Position numbers and translations under genes: made by a program. From contig JABAKD010000028.1 of assembly GCA_012845835.1 (NCBI GenBank), positions 10,126,189-10,190,188 of the forward strand: 64,000 nucleotides of DNA, read 5' to 3'. The DNA is from Undaria pinnatifida (Eukaryota; Sar; Phaeophyceae; Laminariales; Alariaceae). The notes below the pieces were generated by a model. That model saw only the letters and a program-made list of their open reading frames with translations, ran no database searches and was not told the DNA's origin. Below, one piece after another: positions 12,441 through 39,325 of this stretch (position 1 is its first letter; the number at the start of each line of letters is the position of its first letter).

Positions 12441-15400
12441 GGCGGAGGTTCTGTTCGTGGGCTGTACTTCTTGTTGAACGGTGGAAGGAGATTTTGGCGC
12501 GCGCGTGCTCGTGCTGCTACTGCTGCTGCTGCTCCGGCTGTCCATGTGGGGGTGCGATGGAAGCATCGGCAACGGTCGGTCCGGAACGTCAGCGCTGTCT
12601 CGCTCGTTTGCCGTGATCCTTGCGAGTGCTGCCAGTGATGGCCGGTGGATGGATGGGCCTGGTTTGGATCTCGGCGGAGGAGTGTGCTTCGAATACGAAA
12701 GAGTTACTGGTGTGCGTTTGCGCGTGCGCTAGCGTTGTATCGTGGGCACATTGATACAACGAGTTTTAGTCTTGTGGTACTACCGCTGCTGCCGTGCGCG
12801 AGGCCCTGCATGCGATAACGTAGTATCATACCTCTCTGGTCAAAATTGTAGGGAACGGTGTAGTATTTTTACGAATACCAAACGGTCCTTATATTCCGTT
12901 CTGAGCGGTATATACCAGTACCACTTTTCTTGTTTTCTTGTTTTTTTGTTTTTATGTTTTCGCGGTTCAACGGTGACGCTTTTGTGCGTAGGCCCTTTCC
13001 AGCGGTGGCGCGTTCGAGCGGTGGTGGTGGTGGCGGCTTCAGGAGCAGTAGTGGGTCAACGTAACCGTAGCGGAAGGTTCGTGTAGAGGGGACGGAGGCG
13101 CTAGCTTTGGTGGGCGCTCGATCGGGGTGATGGGTGATGATGTGCTGCGAGGGCTTGTCCATGGTTACTCCAAGCTGATTAATGGCTCATGGCGAGATAC
13201 TAATTCAGTCTTATGGAAATTACTGGAGTTTTTTTTCCTTAGGTGGTGATTGGTAGTGGGGGCGTGCCTATAAATGTGACAGGCGTCCGGATATATTGAC
13301 CATGTTCTGTCTTGCCTGTGTTCCACCACCACACCGTGATAAAGCTCGGAACGCCGGGAGGGGTGGGTTTCCACACGTTTTTTCGGCGTCGATCGCCTTC
13401 TTCCCATCTATGAGGTGAACCGGACGACCGGGGTGGGTGTTTGTTGTATAGGATGGCTTTGTGGGCGAGGGGACAGCCAGCAGCTGATGGATTGATGGAT
13501 GATGATGATGAACATGGTGAGGCTGACCGAAGGAGGGCCCACGGCCAAAAGTGACCGTCAACGGCAGTGTAGGCCTGTGACGGGATGGCCGTGTAGACTC
13601 AATGTACTAGTTTTAGTGTAGGAGCTCCTAAAGGTGTGAGTGACGACGCCCAGAACTGCCGTCTCTTGACATCTTTGAGCGGCAGCATGATAATGAGCGC
13701 GTTTTGGAAGTTCGGACTAAAGCGTTACAGAAACGCCAACGACAGATTGGAAAGCCAGCTTTCTATGTCTGTCTGTCTACACTCTACTCGTCCCGGCATA
13801 AGTCAAATCCCAGAAGCCATGGAGGGCCGGGAGGCGGGGCTGTACGGTGCGTGTTGGCTCTTGTAGGAAGGGGTCGCTTTTTCAGTGGGAAGCGAGCGAA
13901 GCTGTATGTTACTGCTGTGTGCTGTGCTGGTTTTGGTGGAAAATCGGAAGCTCTGCAGGGAGATAATGGGGGAGGAAGGAAGGGGGCAGGTTAGGGGGAG
14001 TAACCCTGGCTTGTTTTTTTCTGGTCGTTGTGGTTGATTGGTTGGTTTTGTACAGACAGGCGGGGCGGGAGCAGGGGGGGGGGGGGTGTAAGCAGATTGA
14101 TTCCAACGCTGTTATGGGTTCGTTTTTTTTCTTCTGCGACCGCGGGAACAACTCTTTTAAAGGCTGGTGGTCGATAGTAGTAGTGGTAAAATTGTAGTAC
14201 ATAGTACGCCCCACCCACCCCGTCGGCGGCATGGTTGTCGCTCGTCGTTTTTCTAGCGTTTTTTTCCGCGCGTTTTTTTTTCGCTCACTCACGTTTCTGC
14301 TGGGGAGGGGGGGGAAGAGAGGAAGAATGGGGTTGTTTTCGCTCCTTCGTTGTCTTCTTCTAGAAGGTGATGGACCCATGGGAATGGTATACGAGGTGCG
14401 ATGCGATGGACGCAGTCTGTCTGTTTTCGTTTCACGTACGTCGCGTTGGAGGCGGGAGAGCCGCGACTTACTTGCTTGTCTCGTCTATTTTCGGTGTGGC
14501 TGAGTTAGCTCTGCGTGGAGGGTGGAGGGAGGCTGATATATTAGTTGAGCTTGACTTCCCATTGCATGCTGCCCTTGCCTTGGTAGCCCGTAAATTAGTG
14601 CCAGGTAGGTCGGACGGCATGGAGACGGTGGGGATAGGCACTCTTTCGGTGACCTTTCTTTGTGTAGCCCTCTTGAGCTTGGCGCACTCACCTCTCGGCC
14701 CACTCTGTAACATAGCACGAATTGGGGTGAACGCGATGTCGGCCCCTTGATTGGTGGGTCGGCCTGCGGAAAACAACATAGTAATTGACGGTTGCAAGGG
14801 GTTGCGCCTGTCTAGTGTCTGGATAGATGATAAGGGGGTGCGTGCTCGGGAGTGTTTTCACTGTGGTGTGTTGGTTTAAGGTTGCTGTTTGTCGGACCGC
14901 TACTGATGCTGCTCCGTGCATTTCAAGGGTGGATGGTTGTACGTGAAAAAGACATACCTGGTATCATATTCATCAATTGCGATCATAATAGCCCTACTCT
15001 CTCTGTAGTCCGGCTGGTTTTTGTTTGGCTGGCCTCTTTGCGCAACATTATCCACCGACGACCTGTTGCTGCTTGGATGCCTTCCTCCCAACCGTTCGTT
15101 GTTGGTGCGTTTGATGGATGGCCAGGTACGAAGTTTCCGGCATCTCTGCTTTACCTGTGAGGTCGAGGGTTTCGTCGAACAACGTTTTGAGCGAGCTGCG
15201 TGCGAAACTTCGATCGCTCGATCGCGCGTGCTTACGAGTGCAGAGGGTTTCGATGGATGAAACCATCACGCACTACTATTAGTACAAGCTATCTATGCTG
15301 CGGGCGAAACGCCCACTAACTATGTTAAGAATCTCTTATTTCTGGCCAGGCTGGAATCCTCACGCAAGGCAGGTGCGTCCTACACCATTTCCAGTACAAA

Positions 15401-18400
15401 AGAGGCTATGTTTGTAATTTCGTCTACAACTCGAGCCTGAACTTGTTCATAACTATAACTGCCAACTTCTTAAGTCTGTCGCGTGTGTAGTCTATGTATT
15501 AACGTTTTTTTTCGGTTTTACTTTGCTGTCCATCTAAACTCCCAAGCAATGTTCTGGCTAGTAAACCGTGGTCACGGGTGTCTTCCCTTCCCCCCGGCAC
15601 TTGCCATCATTTTTGTCCCGCACAGGGTCCAGCATTCCCATTGTTTTATCGGCGTTTTTTACTCGTGCGTTTTTTTCGTCGATTTTTTCCAACTCACTCT
15701 CTCACGCTTTCCGCTACTACTACTAAGTATTGCTGTGGTCAAATTTTACCCAGGAAAAAATCCCTACGATACGAGCACGAATATGCGCTCGGGGAGACTC
15801 GAGCACGCTTGACTTGACAATGAGTATAGGGGCGAGACTCGTTACAGTTATTTAATACCCACCCTGGTATATCTGACTGTGAGAGGGTGTAAAGTTTTCC
15901 CGATTGTTTGTTCCTTCTCATTTTCGTTGATAATGGAAGGACTTGAGGTAATTGAGGTTGCTAGATGTTACGATGTTGAACGAGTGTCCTCATTTATATG
16001 GCAACGTGGTGGACGTCGCTCGAAAGAAATAATAATGTGTTTTATTATGTTGAAAGGCGCTTTCGGGTCGATAAAGAGAAGGAAGAGACAAGAAGAGAGA
16101 ATCCAAAGAGTATGGAGAGGAGGCACCACACACAGCGTTCTGCTAGCAACGCACACCTACAACAACACTACTAGGCTAAGCACGTCTAGAACGCTAATCT
16201 TTCAGACATTCTTCGTACTGCGCTGCAGAAAGCTAAGCTCCCCGACGCACGACGTACTATGCATACCCGAGAAAGCTATCCTGATGTCCTTCCTTACGTG
16301 ATTGATTGTGCCGCATATTCTAGACGGTCTCCGCACATTTCTCCCAGAATATTCTTATTCGTACGTCGGCCGCATTTCTGGTGGCCACTACTACTGTCTA
16401 CTACTGACGACTTGTACGAGTGAGTACAACAACTGTATGTAGTAGCCAAAAGCTACTACTACTACCTACTAAATGGAATAGAATTAGCAGATAGATGATA
16501 GTAGTAGATGATTGATTTTGTGGTAAATACATGATCAGATAGATGGTGTGTGAACATGGCATCATGATGAATGGCGCAAAACGGCGGTCACTACTGCTGT
16601 GCCACTACTACACTACTACTAATATTAATACTAAATTTATTTATTATAATATTCTACCAGGTACAAACTGTACTTTTTTTTGCTAAACTGAGTAGTCTAC
16701 AGTATACTATTAATAATTATTATTGTAATACTAAGTATTCCACATAACAAAACATACTTATATTTCTTACTGCCCTTCCTGTTATTATGATATTATTGGC
16801 TTCGTGCAAATCTACCCAGAATAACGTGAAGTGCGTACACGAAGTAAGTATATAATATACTCCGAGTATAATATATAAATGGTGGCTATACCCCGGTACA
16901 TTTATTCATTGTGTACCTGGTATTTGTTTTGAAGCATCATCTTGAAACATGCTCGCTTATTACCTTCTCGAGGCAAGATTGACCACCTGGTCCAGGAAAA
17001 GAGTCGTTCTACGGTGGAAGTAGCCCCCCTAAATTTTCTTTGTCCAAAATCGCCGGTGTCGAAACCAGCCCCCGGCCGCGTATCTCCTGAAATACGGTGC
17101 CCCTTGCCACCCCGACGTGACCGTTTGGTAGTCCTTTGCAAACAAGAGAACACATGAAGACGTTTTTCCACAGCATATTTCCTCCTGTCGAGCAGCCATG
17201 GAACGTTCGTTGAAGAAAATCGCTGTTTTTTTTTGGGGGGGGTGGGGCAATCGTAGAATCAGTCAAAAATACAAACGCAACTAACTGCATCATATATATA
17301 TGTATCTGGTATGCGGCAGCGTAGCAGCCGGCAAACACATCAGGCAGCAGCCTTAGAAAATATGTATGGTATGATGGCAGAAGACGGAAAACGGAAAACC
17401 AACGCTTGATGTGGAACGACGAAGAAGCAGGAAAAACGGCACAAACATGTTTTGTTTTTGCCCAGCTGGTTTGCTCCGGTTGGTTTGGGCTCTCTATAGT
17501 CCGTTGTTCTACCAGTAGTATATCAGCTGTTGAGGCACGATCAATCACCAGACCCCAGAAACCGTGCAGCAGCAACGACAATGTTACTTTCCAGGTAGAA
17601 AAAGGGCAGGCGGCGAAAGGCGGAAACCTTTTTTTTCTTCATCCTCCGGCGGATGGGGAAAAAATAATCACACCACACTTACTTGCACGTATTTTCGTAT
17701 ACATACATACGTCGTGTGTCGATTTAACTCAATATTATTGCCTTCGCAATCCAGCGCTAGCTGGCGTGTCCTTCGGTTCCCACTCACTATAGCGATAGCG
17801 TGAGCTGTCCCTATCGGCAGTCCCCGTTACTACCCCGGCAGCGCAAGCTGCCGTTACGTTGTATTCGGATGCGTGAGTATGTCGACCCGACCTGTCCCCT
17901 GAGGGTCAGGTGCGGTGTGGAGATAGCCACCCGGAGCGGCATCTTTCCGGGCAGTGTGGGACTTGCGCAAGCTCACCCACTAACAAAAACCCCGGCCATG
18001 AGAGAACAGCCTTCCGCTGGACTTGGCCAAGTTGCGGTCCACGCTACCCATTCTTTCGGACGTTGGTCCTCGGAAAAAAAACCGCAATAATGAGTAATTA
18101 ATTACTACCTTTGGTACAACAGTAGATAGACTAAAACAGTTACATACTATTAATAATAATAGTATTAATAGTGTAGTAGAAAAACGACTCGTAGATTCAC
18201 ATTTCGTGTGATGAGTGAGTATGAAACGACGAAACGAGACGACAAAACGGCGGGACACATAAAGCCATTCCATTGATGATGCACTTGACTTGATACCCTC
18301 TATATGAGCCCAATTAATGCCGTCTTTAGTCAGTTCCTAGGGTCTGCTAGTAGTATGACACTTATTTCTTTTTTTTTCCTTTCCTTGCTTCCTCTTTTCT

Positions 18401-18600
18401 CTCGTCTTTTCTTCTTGCTTTTCTTGTCTTTTCTTTCGTTTCCGTTCCTTTTTCGTTTGTTCGCTTTCTTGTCTTTTATTTCCTTTCCTTTATCTTCCTT
18501 TTCTTTTCTTTGTTTCTTTTTTCCGATTGACATGCGTTTGTCGTGCGTATGTGTAGTGATAGGTTTTACGTGCAATATATACGTGGTAGTCTTTCTTGGG
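12441..18600. other. Intergenic region without a recognisable gene
   Basis: Open frames here are short, low in complexity or antisense to one another. I see a CT-rich tract near 18362-18530, copies of the CAGCTGTGAG family near 15155-15215, AT-rich DNA at 16600-16900 and three TACCAGGTA words (14955, 16655, 16914). The GC-rich stretch 17760-18075 has a different composition from its flanks, but I could not identify it. Confidence 0.45.
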
Positions 18601-18639
18601 TGGCAAGCGGTATAGTCGGTTTTTCCAGGCGCGAGTAGT

Positions 18640-19326
<687 letters not shown>

Positions 19327-19827
19327 TGCGTCCTTACTTGTCATGTGCCCCAGCAACAAACAGTCATTAACAGGGCATGGCCGGTAACTAGGAACCGTAA
19401 ACCATGCGACAGCAGTGGCGGCGTGGCGGCAGGCAGTCAGTACACCCGCAGGCAGCGGGTATCATAGTGTAGAAAACGCGGCGGAAAACCGCAAAACGAA
19501 TGTTCGAACGTTACATTTATGTGAAACGACGAAACGGCACATACGTATTATTGCTCCCTGTTTTCCCTTGTACTTGGTGAAGGAAAGTCAACAACAACCG
19601 CCGAAGTGCGAGCTGGTGCGCGCCAAAGAGAACTCCACAAGGCCACCCAAGTGAGAGCCCTCCCAGATAATGGGAAAGTTAACCAAGCCCCACATGCCAG
19701 CTTCAGAGACCTCGACTGCTGTTTCCCCTCCATATCAGTCGAACTCCTCAACAAACAAATCACAACCCCGCAACCCCGACAACCGACAACCCTGCACAAG
19801 GCTCTCTCTCCAGCGAGAAAGTCTGGC

Positions 19828-31494
<11,667 letters not shown>

Positions 31495-33330
31495 GGCCCG
31501 CGGGAGCTGCGGTGTAAGAAGCAAAGCTGCGGTGTCTGAACCGGATTGGTACTGTTCCCACGTTTATTGGGGGACAAACGTATCGAATTAGTGTGGGAGC
31601 TTATGATTCTTCTATAGTGTAGTGTTAACTAGTAAAAGCCGTTGGGACTTGGGTCAGAAGGGGAACACACCCTTAAAACCCTCAGCCACGTGAAGCTGTC
31701 GGGGCTGCTGCGGAAGGATACCTGGTATACTTCATACGTGGTGCAGGATAAGCTGGTATGCCCGTCGTATGGCAGTAGGACTGTGGTGTAGGCGTGTGTT
31801 CACGTGTACATGTTCCGAGTCCTAAGTATACGCATAGTAAGCACTGGGTACATGGTAGAGGCACCTAGACGTGAAGCAGTCCGGGCTGCTGGGGTATGGG
31901 GGGACACGGAAGGAGCGTGTGGGAGAATGCCGCGGCGATGCGGTAGCTGCAGCTTTAGATAGCTGTACGTAGGTAGCAGTATGTGATCGTCAGGGGATAT
32001 CCGGTGTGCACCCCCGGGTAACTGTACGTAGCGGTATGTAATCGTCAGGGGATGTCATGTGCTCATCCCCGGCTTTCCTAGGTGGGTGTATCATCATGAC
32101 ATGGGGAAGGGGGGGGGGCACGGAGGCAGCGTGCGCAAGAATGCCGCATCGGTGCAGTAGCTGCAGCTGTATGTGGCTGTAGCGGTATGTTGTCGTCAGG
32201 GGACTTCCTGCGCGCATCCCCGGGTTTCCTAAGTGGATGTATTGCCATCTGACGGGTAACGAACAAAGCTGATGTGGAACATTGCGCAAAGCAGTCACAA
32301 AACACAAATTAATTTACAGTACGCGACAGCACTTCAGAAATTTCGTGTTCATATCTTTGGCGTCGACTTTTGCACAAACGACTTTTGCACGAAAGGTGAG
32401 AAAAAGTTAGTTTAAAACTAAATTTGTACCAGGCATAGTGTAGGGCACATTCTGCCTCGCAAGAATATTTTTGAGCCTGGCACAACACAAGATTGAGATT
32501 CCCCTTAGGATTGCCCCCACGTTTTTTGGTTAAACTACATGGATTTAGAATAGTATAAAAAATGCAATGGTGAAAGGATGAAGTCAAGTCCGGCGCAAAG
32601 CAGTCACAAACCACCAATTAATTTACTGCACGCGACAGCACTTCAGAAGGTTTGTGTTCATATTTCTGGCGCCGACTTTTGCACGAAACGCAAGCAAAAG
32701 TTAGCTCAACATTAAAATAGTGTAGAAATAGTGTAGGGCACACCCTGCCACACAAAAATATGTTTTTGAGCCTGGCACAACACAAGGTCCCCTTTAGAAA
32801 TGCACCCACGTTTTTGGATAAAACTACTTGGAATTAGTATGGGATAAAATTGCGGTGATAAAAGGCTGAAGTCAAGTCCGGCACCTGAGCGACGATGGCG
32901 GTGGCGGCGGCAACGCCGACGATGTATGATATGATACTGCGAAAGAATGGAGGCGGAGGACGCTTCAATGCTACCAGACCGAAGAAGCAGGGACACGTAT
33001 TGCTGCACCCCGAGCGAGAGCCCCAACGATCTTATCACAATTCGGTGGGGTTTTATTCCGGTCTGGGACCTTCGCCAGTGACGACGGAGGATAACCAGGA
33101 GAAAAGCGAAAACACACACATCATACGAGTAGCCAAAAATAAATCCTGGTACAGTGTTTCCCCCCCCTCTGTGAACTAACGTTTGTTCGCTGAGTTTTCC
33201 CTACACGCGATGGAAGGCTGTCACGTTGTCACAGCATCTCAAAACATTAAGTTCGATAATCAAACACTTCTCCCGTTTGCGGGGCACACGGGTAGATGCG
33301 GCCAAAACGAAAACTAAGTAACCCCGGACT
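31495..33330. other. Convergent intergenic DNA after rsmI
   Basis: This must hold the rsmI 3' UTR, though no clear poly(A) signal was pinned down. It contains GTCAGGGGA-type repeats (31960-32270) and a roughly 300-bp tandem duplication (32285-32592 and 32593-32882) sharing GCGCAAAGCAGTCACAAA and GAGCCTGGCACAACACAAG. No gene was recognised. Confidence 0.5.
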
Positions 33331-33339
33331 CCCATCGGG

Positions 33340-34290
33340 TTTCCGCCGACTGCCGTCGAGAGTTCCATCGACCTCCCTCAGCCTCTCTCAACTTGAATTG
33401 ATTGCCACCAATTTTCATCGATTTCCACCGATTCCCCCCTCTACTTCTTCGATTTTTGCGATTGTCACCGACTTCCACGTAAATCTACCTATTCCCATCG
33501 ATTTCTGTTAACTTCGTTCAACTTCCCTTAACCTCCCTTAAACTTTTATCGCATTCCCACAACTTCCATCGAACCTCATCGACTTCCTTCGACTTCCCTA
33601 GTCATGGAACTCTATCGACCCTGCCGTCGTAGTCCACCGGCTTCCATCGACTTACGTCAACTTTCATCGATTGCATCAAACTTGACCGGTTCCATCAACG
33701 TCCTTCGATTTCCACCGGCTTACGTCAGCTTTCACCAAAATCCACTGATTTCGATCGAATTCTTTCAACTTCCATCGATTTCCACGGTTTTCACCGACCT
33801 CTATCCATACCCATCGAATTCCGTCAAGTACCGTCATCGAACTCCACCGAAAGCCAACAACTTCCATCGATTTCCACCAACCGCCATCGATGTACATCGA
33901 GTTTCACCGAAATCTACCGGATTTCCCTCAATTTCCACCGATGACCATCGAATTCTCCCAACTCCAATCAATTTCCGTTGAAACCGACCGACGTTTATCG
34001 AATTCCACCATTTCCCTCGAGTTCATCATGATCGAATATTCATCGAACGGTACTGGCTTCTCTTAACCTCTACCGACTTCCACCGACTTCCACCGAATTC
34101 CATCAACTTCAGCGACTTCCATTGACAGCAACATCCGTCGACTCCCACAGCAATTCGCCGACTTTCCCATCGATTTCCATCGACAGCCTTCCATCGAATT
34201 CCACCAGCTTTCCCCGACGTCTATCCAAAATCCTTCAACTTCCGTGGACCTCGACTTCCCCCAATTTCCTTCCAATTCCATCATCAACTT
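33340..34290. repeat. Degenerate TTCCATCGA/TTCCACCGA minisatellite
   Basis: About 950 bp dominated by TTCCACCGA and TTCCATCGA words at roughly 11-13-base spacing, ending some 55 bp beyond the PPIL2-like stop codon. It may lie in that gene's 3' UTR or just after it. It encodes nothing recognisable. Confidence 0.8.
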
Positions 34291-34344
34291 TCCACATGCC
34301 CGCCGTCTCATCAGTCTCATCATAATAGCCTGGCCATCACCAAA

Positions 34345-37300
34345 TCACCAGCCGGAAAAATCTCCGAATCCCCCTGCTTTCCCCTTTCCCTTCCCCTTCC
34401 CCTTAGTCTTACCCATCCCCGCAGCATCTATCACAGGGTCTGTCCAATCGATAGCCCCCGTCCTCTCCCCGTCACCGCCACCACCACTGACGCCGTTGCC
34501 ACTGCCTCTTTTGCGGCCTTGTCGGGCGGAGGTTGCAGTGGTACCGGACGATGTTGTTGCTCTCGCCGCGGAAGAGGGTGCGGAGCGGGGCAGGGTTGTT
34601 GCGGCCGCCGCACCGAGGTATTTCCCGACACCTTCGAAGGCGTTATTGGTGGGGGGGACGGGGGGGGACGGGGGGTTGGTTACAATACACGTGTATCCAA
34701 AAGTGAAGGCAAGGTGAGGTGGGGTGAGGTAGGCTAGGGTAAGAAAAGACAACACAAGACAAGACAAACACAACCAAACAAGAAACAACACGACACGACA
34801 ACGCAACACCAAACAAAACAAAACACAACACGACACGACACACGACACGACACAACTCAAACACGACACGACACAACAAAAACACGACACGACACAACAC
34901 AACACAATACGACGCAATACAATACAACACAACACAACACAACATATCACGACAACCATAAGACGAGACGAGACGAGAAGGCAAGGGAAGGCAAGGCAAG
35001 GCAAGGCATGACAAAACACAACACAACACAACACAACACAACACAACAAAACACAACACAACACAACACAACGCAACACAACACAACACAACACAACACA
35101 ACACAACACAACACAACACAACACAACACAACACAACACAACATAACACAACACAACACAACAAAACACAACAAAACACACGGTATTGCCCGTTGCTGGT
35201 TGTATGGTTAGCTGACTCACCACTCTTGCCGCCGGGTTTCGCTTCGGGCGTAGGGTTACTCGCCCAGCCTATACGGTCATGATCGGCGGCTAACGCCGCC
35301 GCCACCTTCGGCTTCCCTGACTTCAACGCCTTGGGATGGGACGATGCGAGGGAGGGAACGGGGCGGTGGGGGGAGGGAGGGAGAGAAGGCGCGGGGGGGG
35401 GGGGGTACGTTGGAGTGTGTAGTTGGGGATTGGCGAGAAGAAACCGGCAGGAGCAGCAATAGCGACATCGCCAACGGTATGCGTTCACCACTCTATCCAA
35501 TAGACAAAAAACATATTGGTTCAATATTAATGTTCAAGCTAAAATTTCCGCACAGAGTTGTATACACTCTATCTTTACTCTTCTACTGGACGGTATATTG
35601 CCTCACTGGTGGAATGGCTGATTAGTTGCCTTGCTCATCCATTGGTTGGCTCTCTCGGTAAAGCGGTTGGTTGGCCATCTGGTTGAGAGATTGTTTGTTG
35701 ATTTCTTGGTTCTTTTCTCGTTTGCATTGCTAGTTTATTGGTTGGTTTGTTGCTTTCCAGTATCGGCTGGTTGCCCCGGTGTTTGCTAGCTTGATCGTTC
35801 AATTGGGTGCTTAAATTTGGTAGGCTTGTTGGTCAATTGGGTGCTTAAATTTGGTAGGCTTGTGGGCATACTCGTCAGCTGAAGCGATGGTCGGTCGGTC
35901 GGTCAGTCGGTCGGTCTGTTGGTTGATTGGCTGACTGGCCTACTGTTATGTCGATTACCTCACTGCCTGGCTTAGGGTCATTCCTAACGAGCAAAGAAAA
36001 TGTCATGAAACGTGGCACAAAAAAAACGAGACATTTTCGCGAGTCGTGACATTGGTCAGAAAAGGTGACAATTGAAAAGCTTTGAAGAAACAAGTCACAA
36101 AAAATGACGTCACACGATGCGTGATCAAAGCAATCGTGACCTTCTTTTTAAAAAAAACCGTAATACCGTCAATTGACAAAAATATCACGAACGGTGATTT
36201 TTGGTCATAAATCGTGATTTTATTTTTTTATTTTTCGCGTTCGTGTTAAGAATGATCCGTAGTGAAATGGTTGGCTCGTTTGAAAGAAGCTGAAGCTTCT
36301 TACCTCTCGCTCGTCAATCTTGATCTGAAGTTCTTTCTCGAGCTCGTCCTCCATCTCGTCGACTGGGTTGCTAAACACCGTGGCCTTCACCAGCACGATG
36401 TCTTCCGACGGCTTATCCTTCGAGTCCGTCGGTACCGCCTCGATCGCGGCCAGCGCCGGCAGGCCGCTAAAAACCCAAAGCAAGAAACAGAGAAAGAACA
36501 CGACAATGTCACCGACAAATCGCGGGGGGGGGGGTAGAAAAACGAAACAAAATGTACCAGGGACGTCGGTACCGCATTAGTCGCGGCCAGTGCCGGCCGG
36601 CCGCTGAAACAAACAAAACAAAGCGTACACATGAAAAAGCGCGAAAACGGAAAAATGTCTCCGCGGTATCGGGAAAAGATGGAGAGGGGGGGGGTGTACT
36701 CCGTTTGTGCATGGCCGTAGTCGTATGGCCGTAGTTAATAGACCCTCACATCCCCACTATGTCAGGACGGAGCACGTCGAGTTTTCACTGGCCAGGCGGA
36801 CATTGCTTGCGCCAAGCGTGAAGCGCCGTGAGGTGTTTGGCGAGTCGCATGGAGGGTGAACTGCATCCTTCCAAGAACCGCTCGTAAGACGGACTTCGGC
36901 AACTAGTGTCTACGTTCTTGTTTATAGATGACAGTGCCGATGATTTACTTTGTTCTATGGCCTCGCCACTCCAGAGAAAGCAATGGGTAATACTATGTAA
37001 CTGCCTCGTGGGTGCCTTACCATATTCACACTACGTGATGCGATCATTCCCCTTCGGAGTTAGGGTTCTCTATCCCGCACAATATGATCTACTCGATAAC
37101 CATCCTGGTGACGATGAAAAAAAAAACACACGGTGCCCTGGTTGTCTAGCTCACGCAGTGATTGACATGTTTTACAGCGTCGTTGCCAACCAACGCCCAC
37201 CCCAATATACATATAATGCTCTAGAGCGTCGGTGCCAACCGAGGCCAACTATTGTATAGGAGTATATATTCAAGGGGGGGTACGAGGGGGGGGGTGGACG

Positions 37301-39139
37301 GGGGACGAAAACAGTACGAGGTACGCCGGTATCGCTTTAGTCGCCGCCAGCACCGGCTGGCCGCTGAAACAACCAAAACAAAACGCACACACGAAAAAGG
37401 GCAAAACACGAAAAATACCTCCGAATATGGCGGGGCGGCAAAAATATGGCGGTGGGGCGGTTAAATATGATCGTGCAGTCAACAGCAGTAAACACTCCAA
37501 CGGTTATATTTAGACATCTAAGGGATCCAATGAAGGGTTCTAAAGGTCGACGGACCGAAGCAAACACTCGTCAAGAGCTGATAGTGTACTGAAAACGAAT
37601 AGCATAACGTACTAAAGACACTCCCTCCCTCCCTCCCTCCCTCCCTCCCTCCCTCCTCTCTCTCTCTCCCTCCCTCCCTCCCTCCCTCACCCTACAACTC
37701 TTCCGAAAACGGAGTGCTGGTTGTCGAGGTGCTTGCACGACTTGTACGTCACGAAGAACTGCGATCCCGTCGTGTCGGGACCCGAGTTGGCCATGCTCAG
37801 CACGCCGCGCTTATCGTGCGTCATCCGCGACTCGAACTCGTCCTTAATCTTGCCTCCCCACAGGCTCTCCCCGCCCCGGCCAGTCCCCGTAGGGTCGCCC
37901 CCCTGCTCTCACAATAGGAACGATACAGCAGCAGTGGGGAACGTTTCAAAGAACGCGTTAATATATGTTGTAAATAACCCCAACCGAGAAGCATAGGATC
38001 ACTTATGCAGCGCTCAGCGCAACAAGACCTCGAATCCCTCTCCACCACTCCCCCCTCCCCCCTCCTCTCGCCCCCTCCCTCTCCCCGTCCGGTGCACCTG
38101 AAGCATGAAATTCCGTATACTTCGGTGGAACTTGGTTCCGTCGTAGTATCCCTTGGCGCACAGTCCTAGGAAGTTCTCCGCCGTTCTGGGTACGATATCG
38201 CAGTGAATTTCAACGTTGATGTTGCCCTTTGTCGTCTGCAGCTGGCAGTAGCCCTGGAGCAGACGGGCAGATTAGACAAACAACACAGAGCGGATAAATC
38301 AGACAAGAGCATGCGAAAGCAGAAAGAGAAGACGGAGCAGATAAGTCGGCAGACAATGCAGACAAAGGATACAAGCAGGCACCGCAATTACTTCAGACAA
38401 AGCAGGGGAAGCAGGGAAAACAGAAAAAAATCAGACAAATCAGAAAAAAAAGACAAGACAGACAAGACAGGCAGAGCAGACAGACAGCAGTCAAAGCAAT
38501 TAAAGCAGCCAAGGCAGGAAGGCAGGCAACCATAAAACGAGGACAAAAAAAACGAAACACGAGAATATGGAGAAAGAAAAAGCAATGAGGATCTCATGCG
38601 AAAACACAGACAACAACCACGCAAAATATAAAAAACCCTAGCAACGACGACGACATTTAACGACGCCGACAACCAAACCACCACATGATACCCAGCGCTC
38701 GCCAGCATGCTGCTCTACACATCAACACGCCGATCGACTTTGGGGTCAACACAAAAAAAACAAGCGAGAAAAAACGTTGTTGTCGTGACATTTTCGGACG
38801 GAGCTCCTCCCCAAGCCCCCCCCGCCTCGCTCCTCTTCCCCCCTCCACCCCCGCCCCCCCCCACGTCTTATCCCTGTGCCTGCCCCCTCCCCCACCCGTG
38901 CCCTCCTTCTTATGATCCTCTTCTTCGCTACACTCGCCTTTTTCTTGAGGCGCCTTAGCCTTGACCATCGCGCCTCGTTGATCTCCTCGTCTGTCGCCAG
39001 CCGAGCGTTGTTTTCCGTGCTCACCTGGTGCGATGACAACAGAGATGACGACAACGACGACACCGACACCGACAACGTCAACGTCGTCGACAGCAAACTA
39101 CACCGGCAACAGCGACAATGACTACGACAACGACAACAG

Positions 39140-39184
<45 letters not shown>

Positions 39185-39264
39185 TGACAATGACAATGAC
39201 AACGACAACGACCACGACCACGACCACGACCACCACGACCACAAAGACATCGACAACGACAACG

Positions 39265-39325
<61 letters not shown>

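Noticed and set aside
17009-17581. 190-aa minus-strand open frame
   Set aside because: It crosses a homopolymer run and has no recognisable motif. It could be a relic, but I cannot support a gene.
34345-35524. Long minus-strand Cys/Val-rich frames of about 290 aa
   Set aside because: Most of their length is the ACAAC microsatellite read through an intron. Only the terminal parts are real exons of the U-box cyclophilin.
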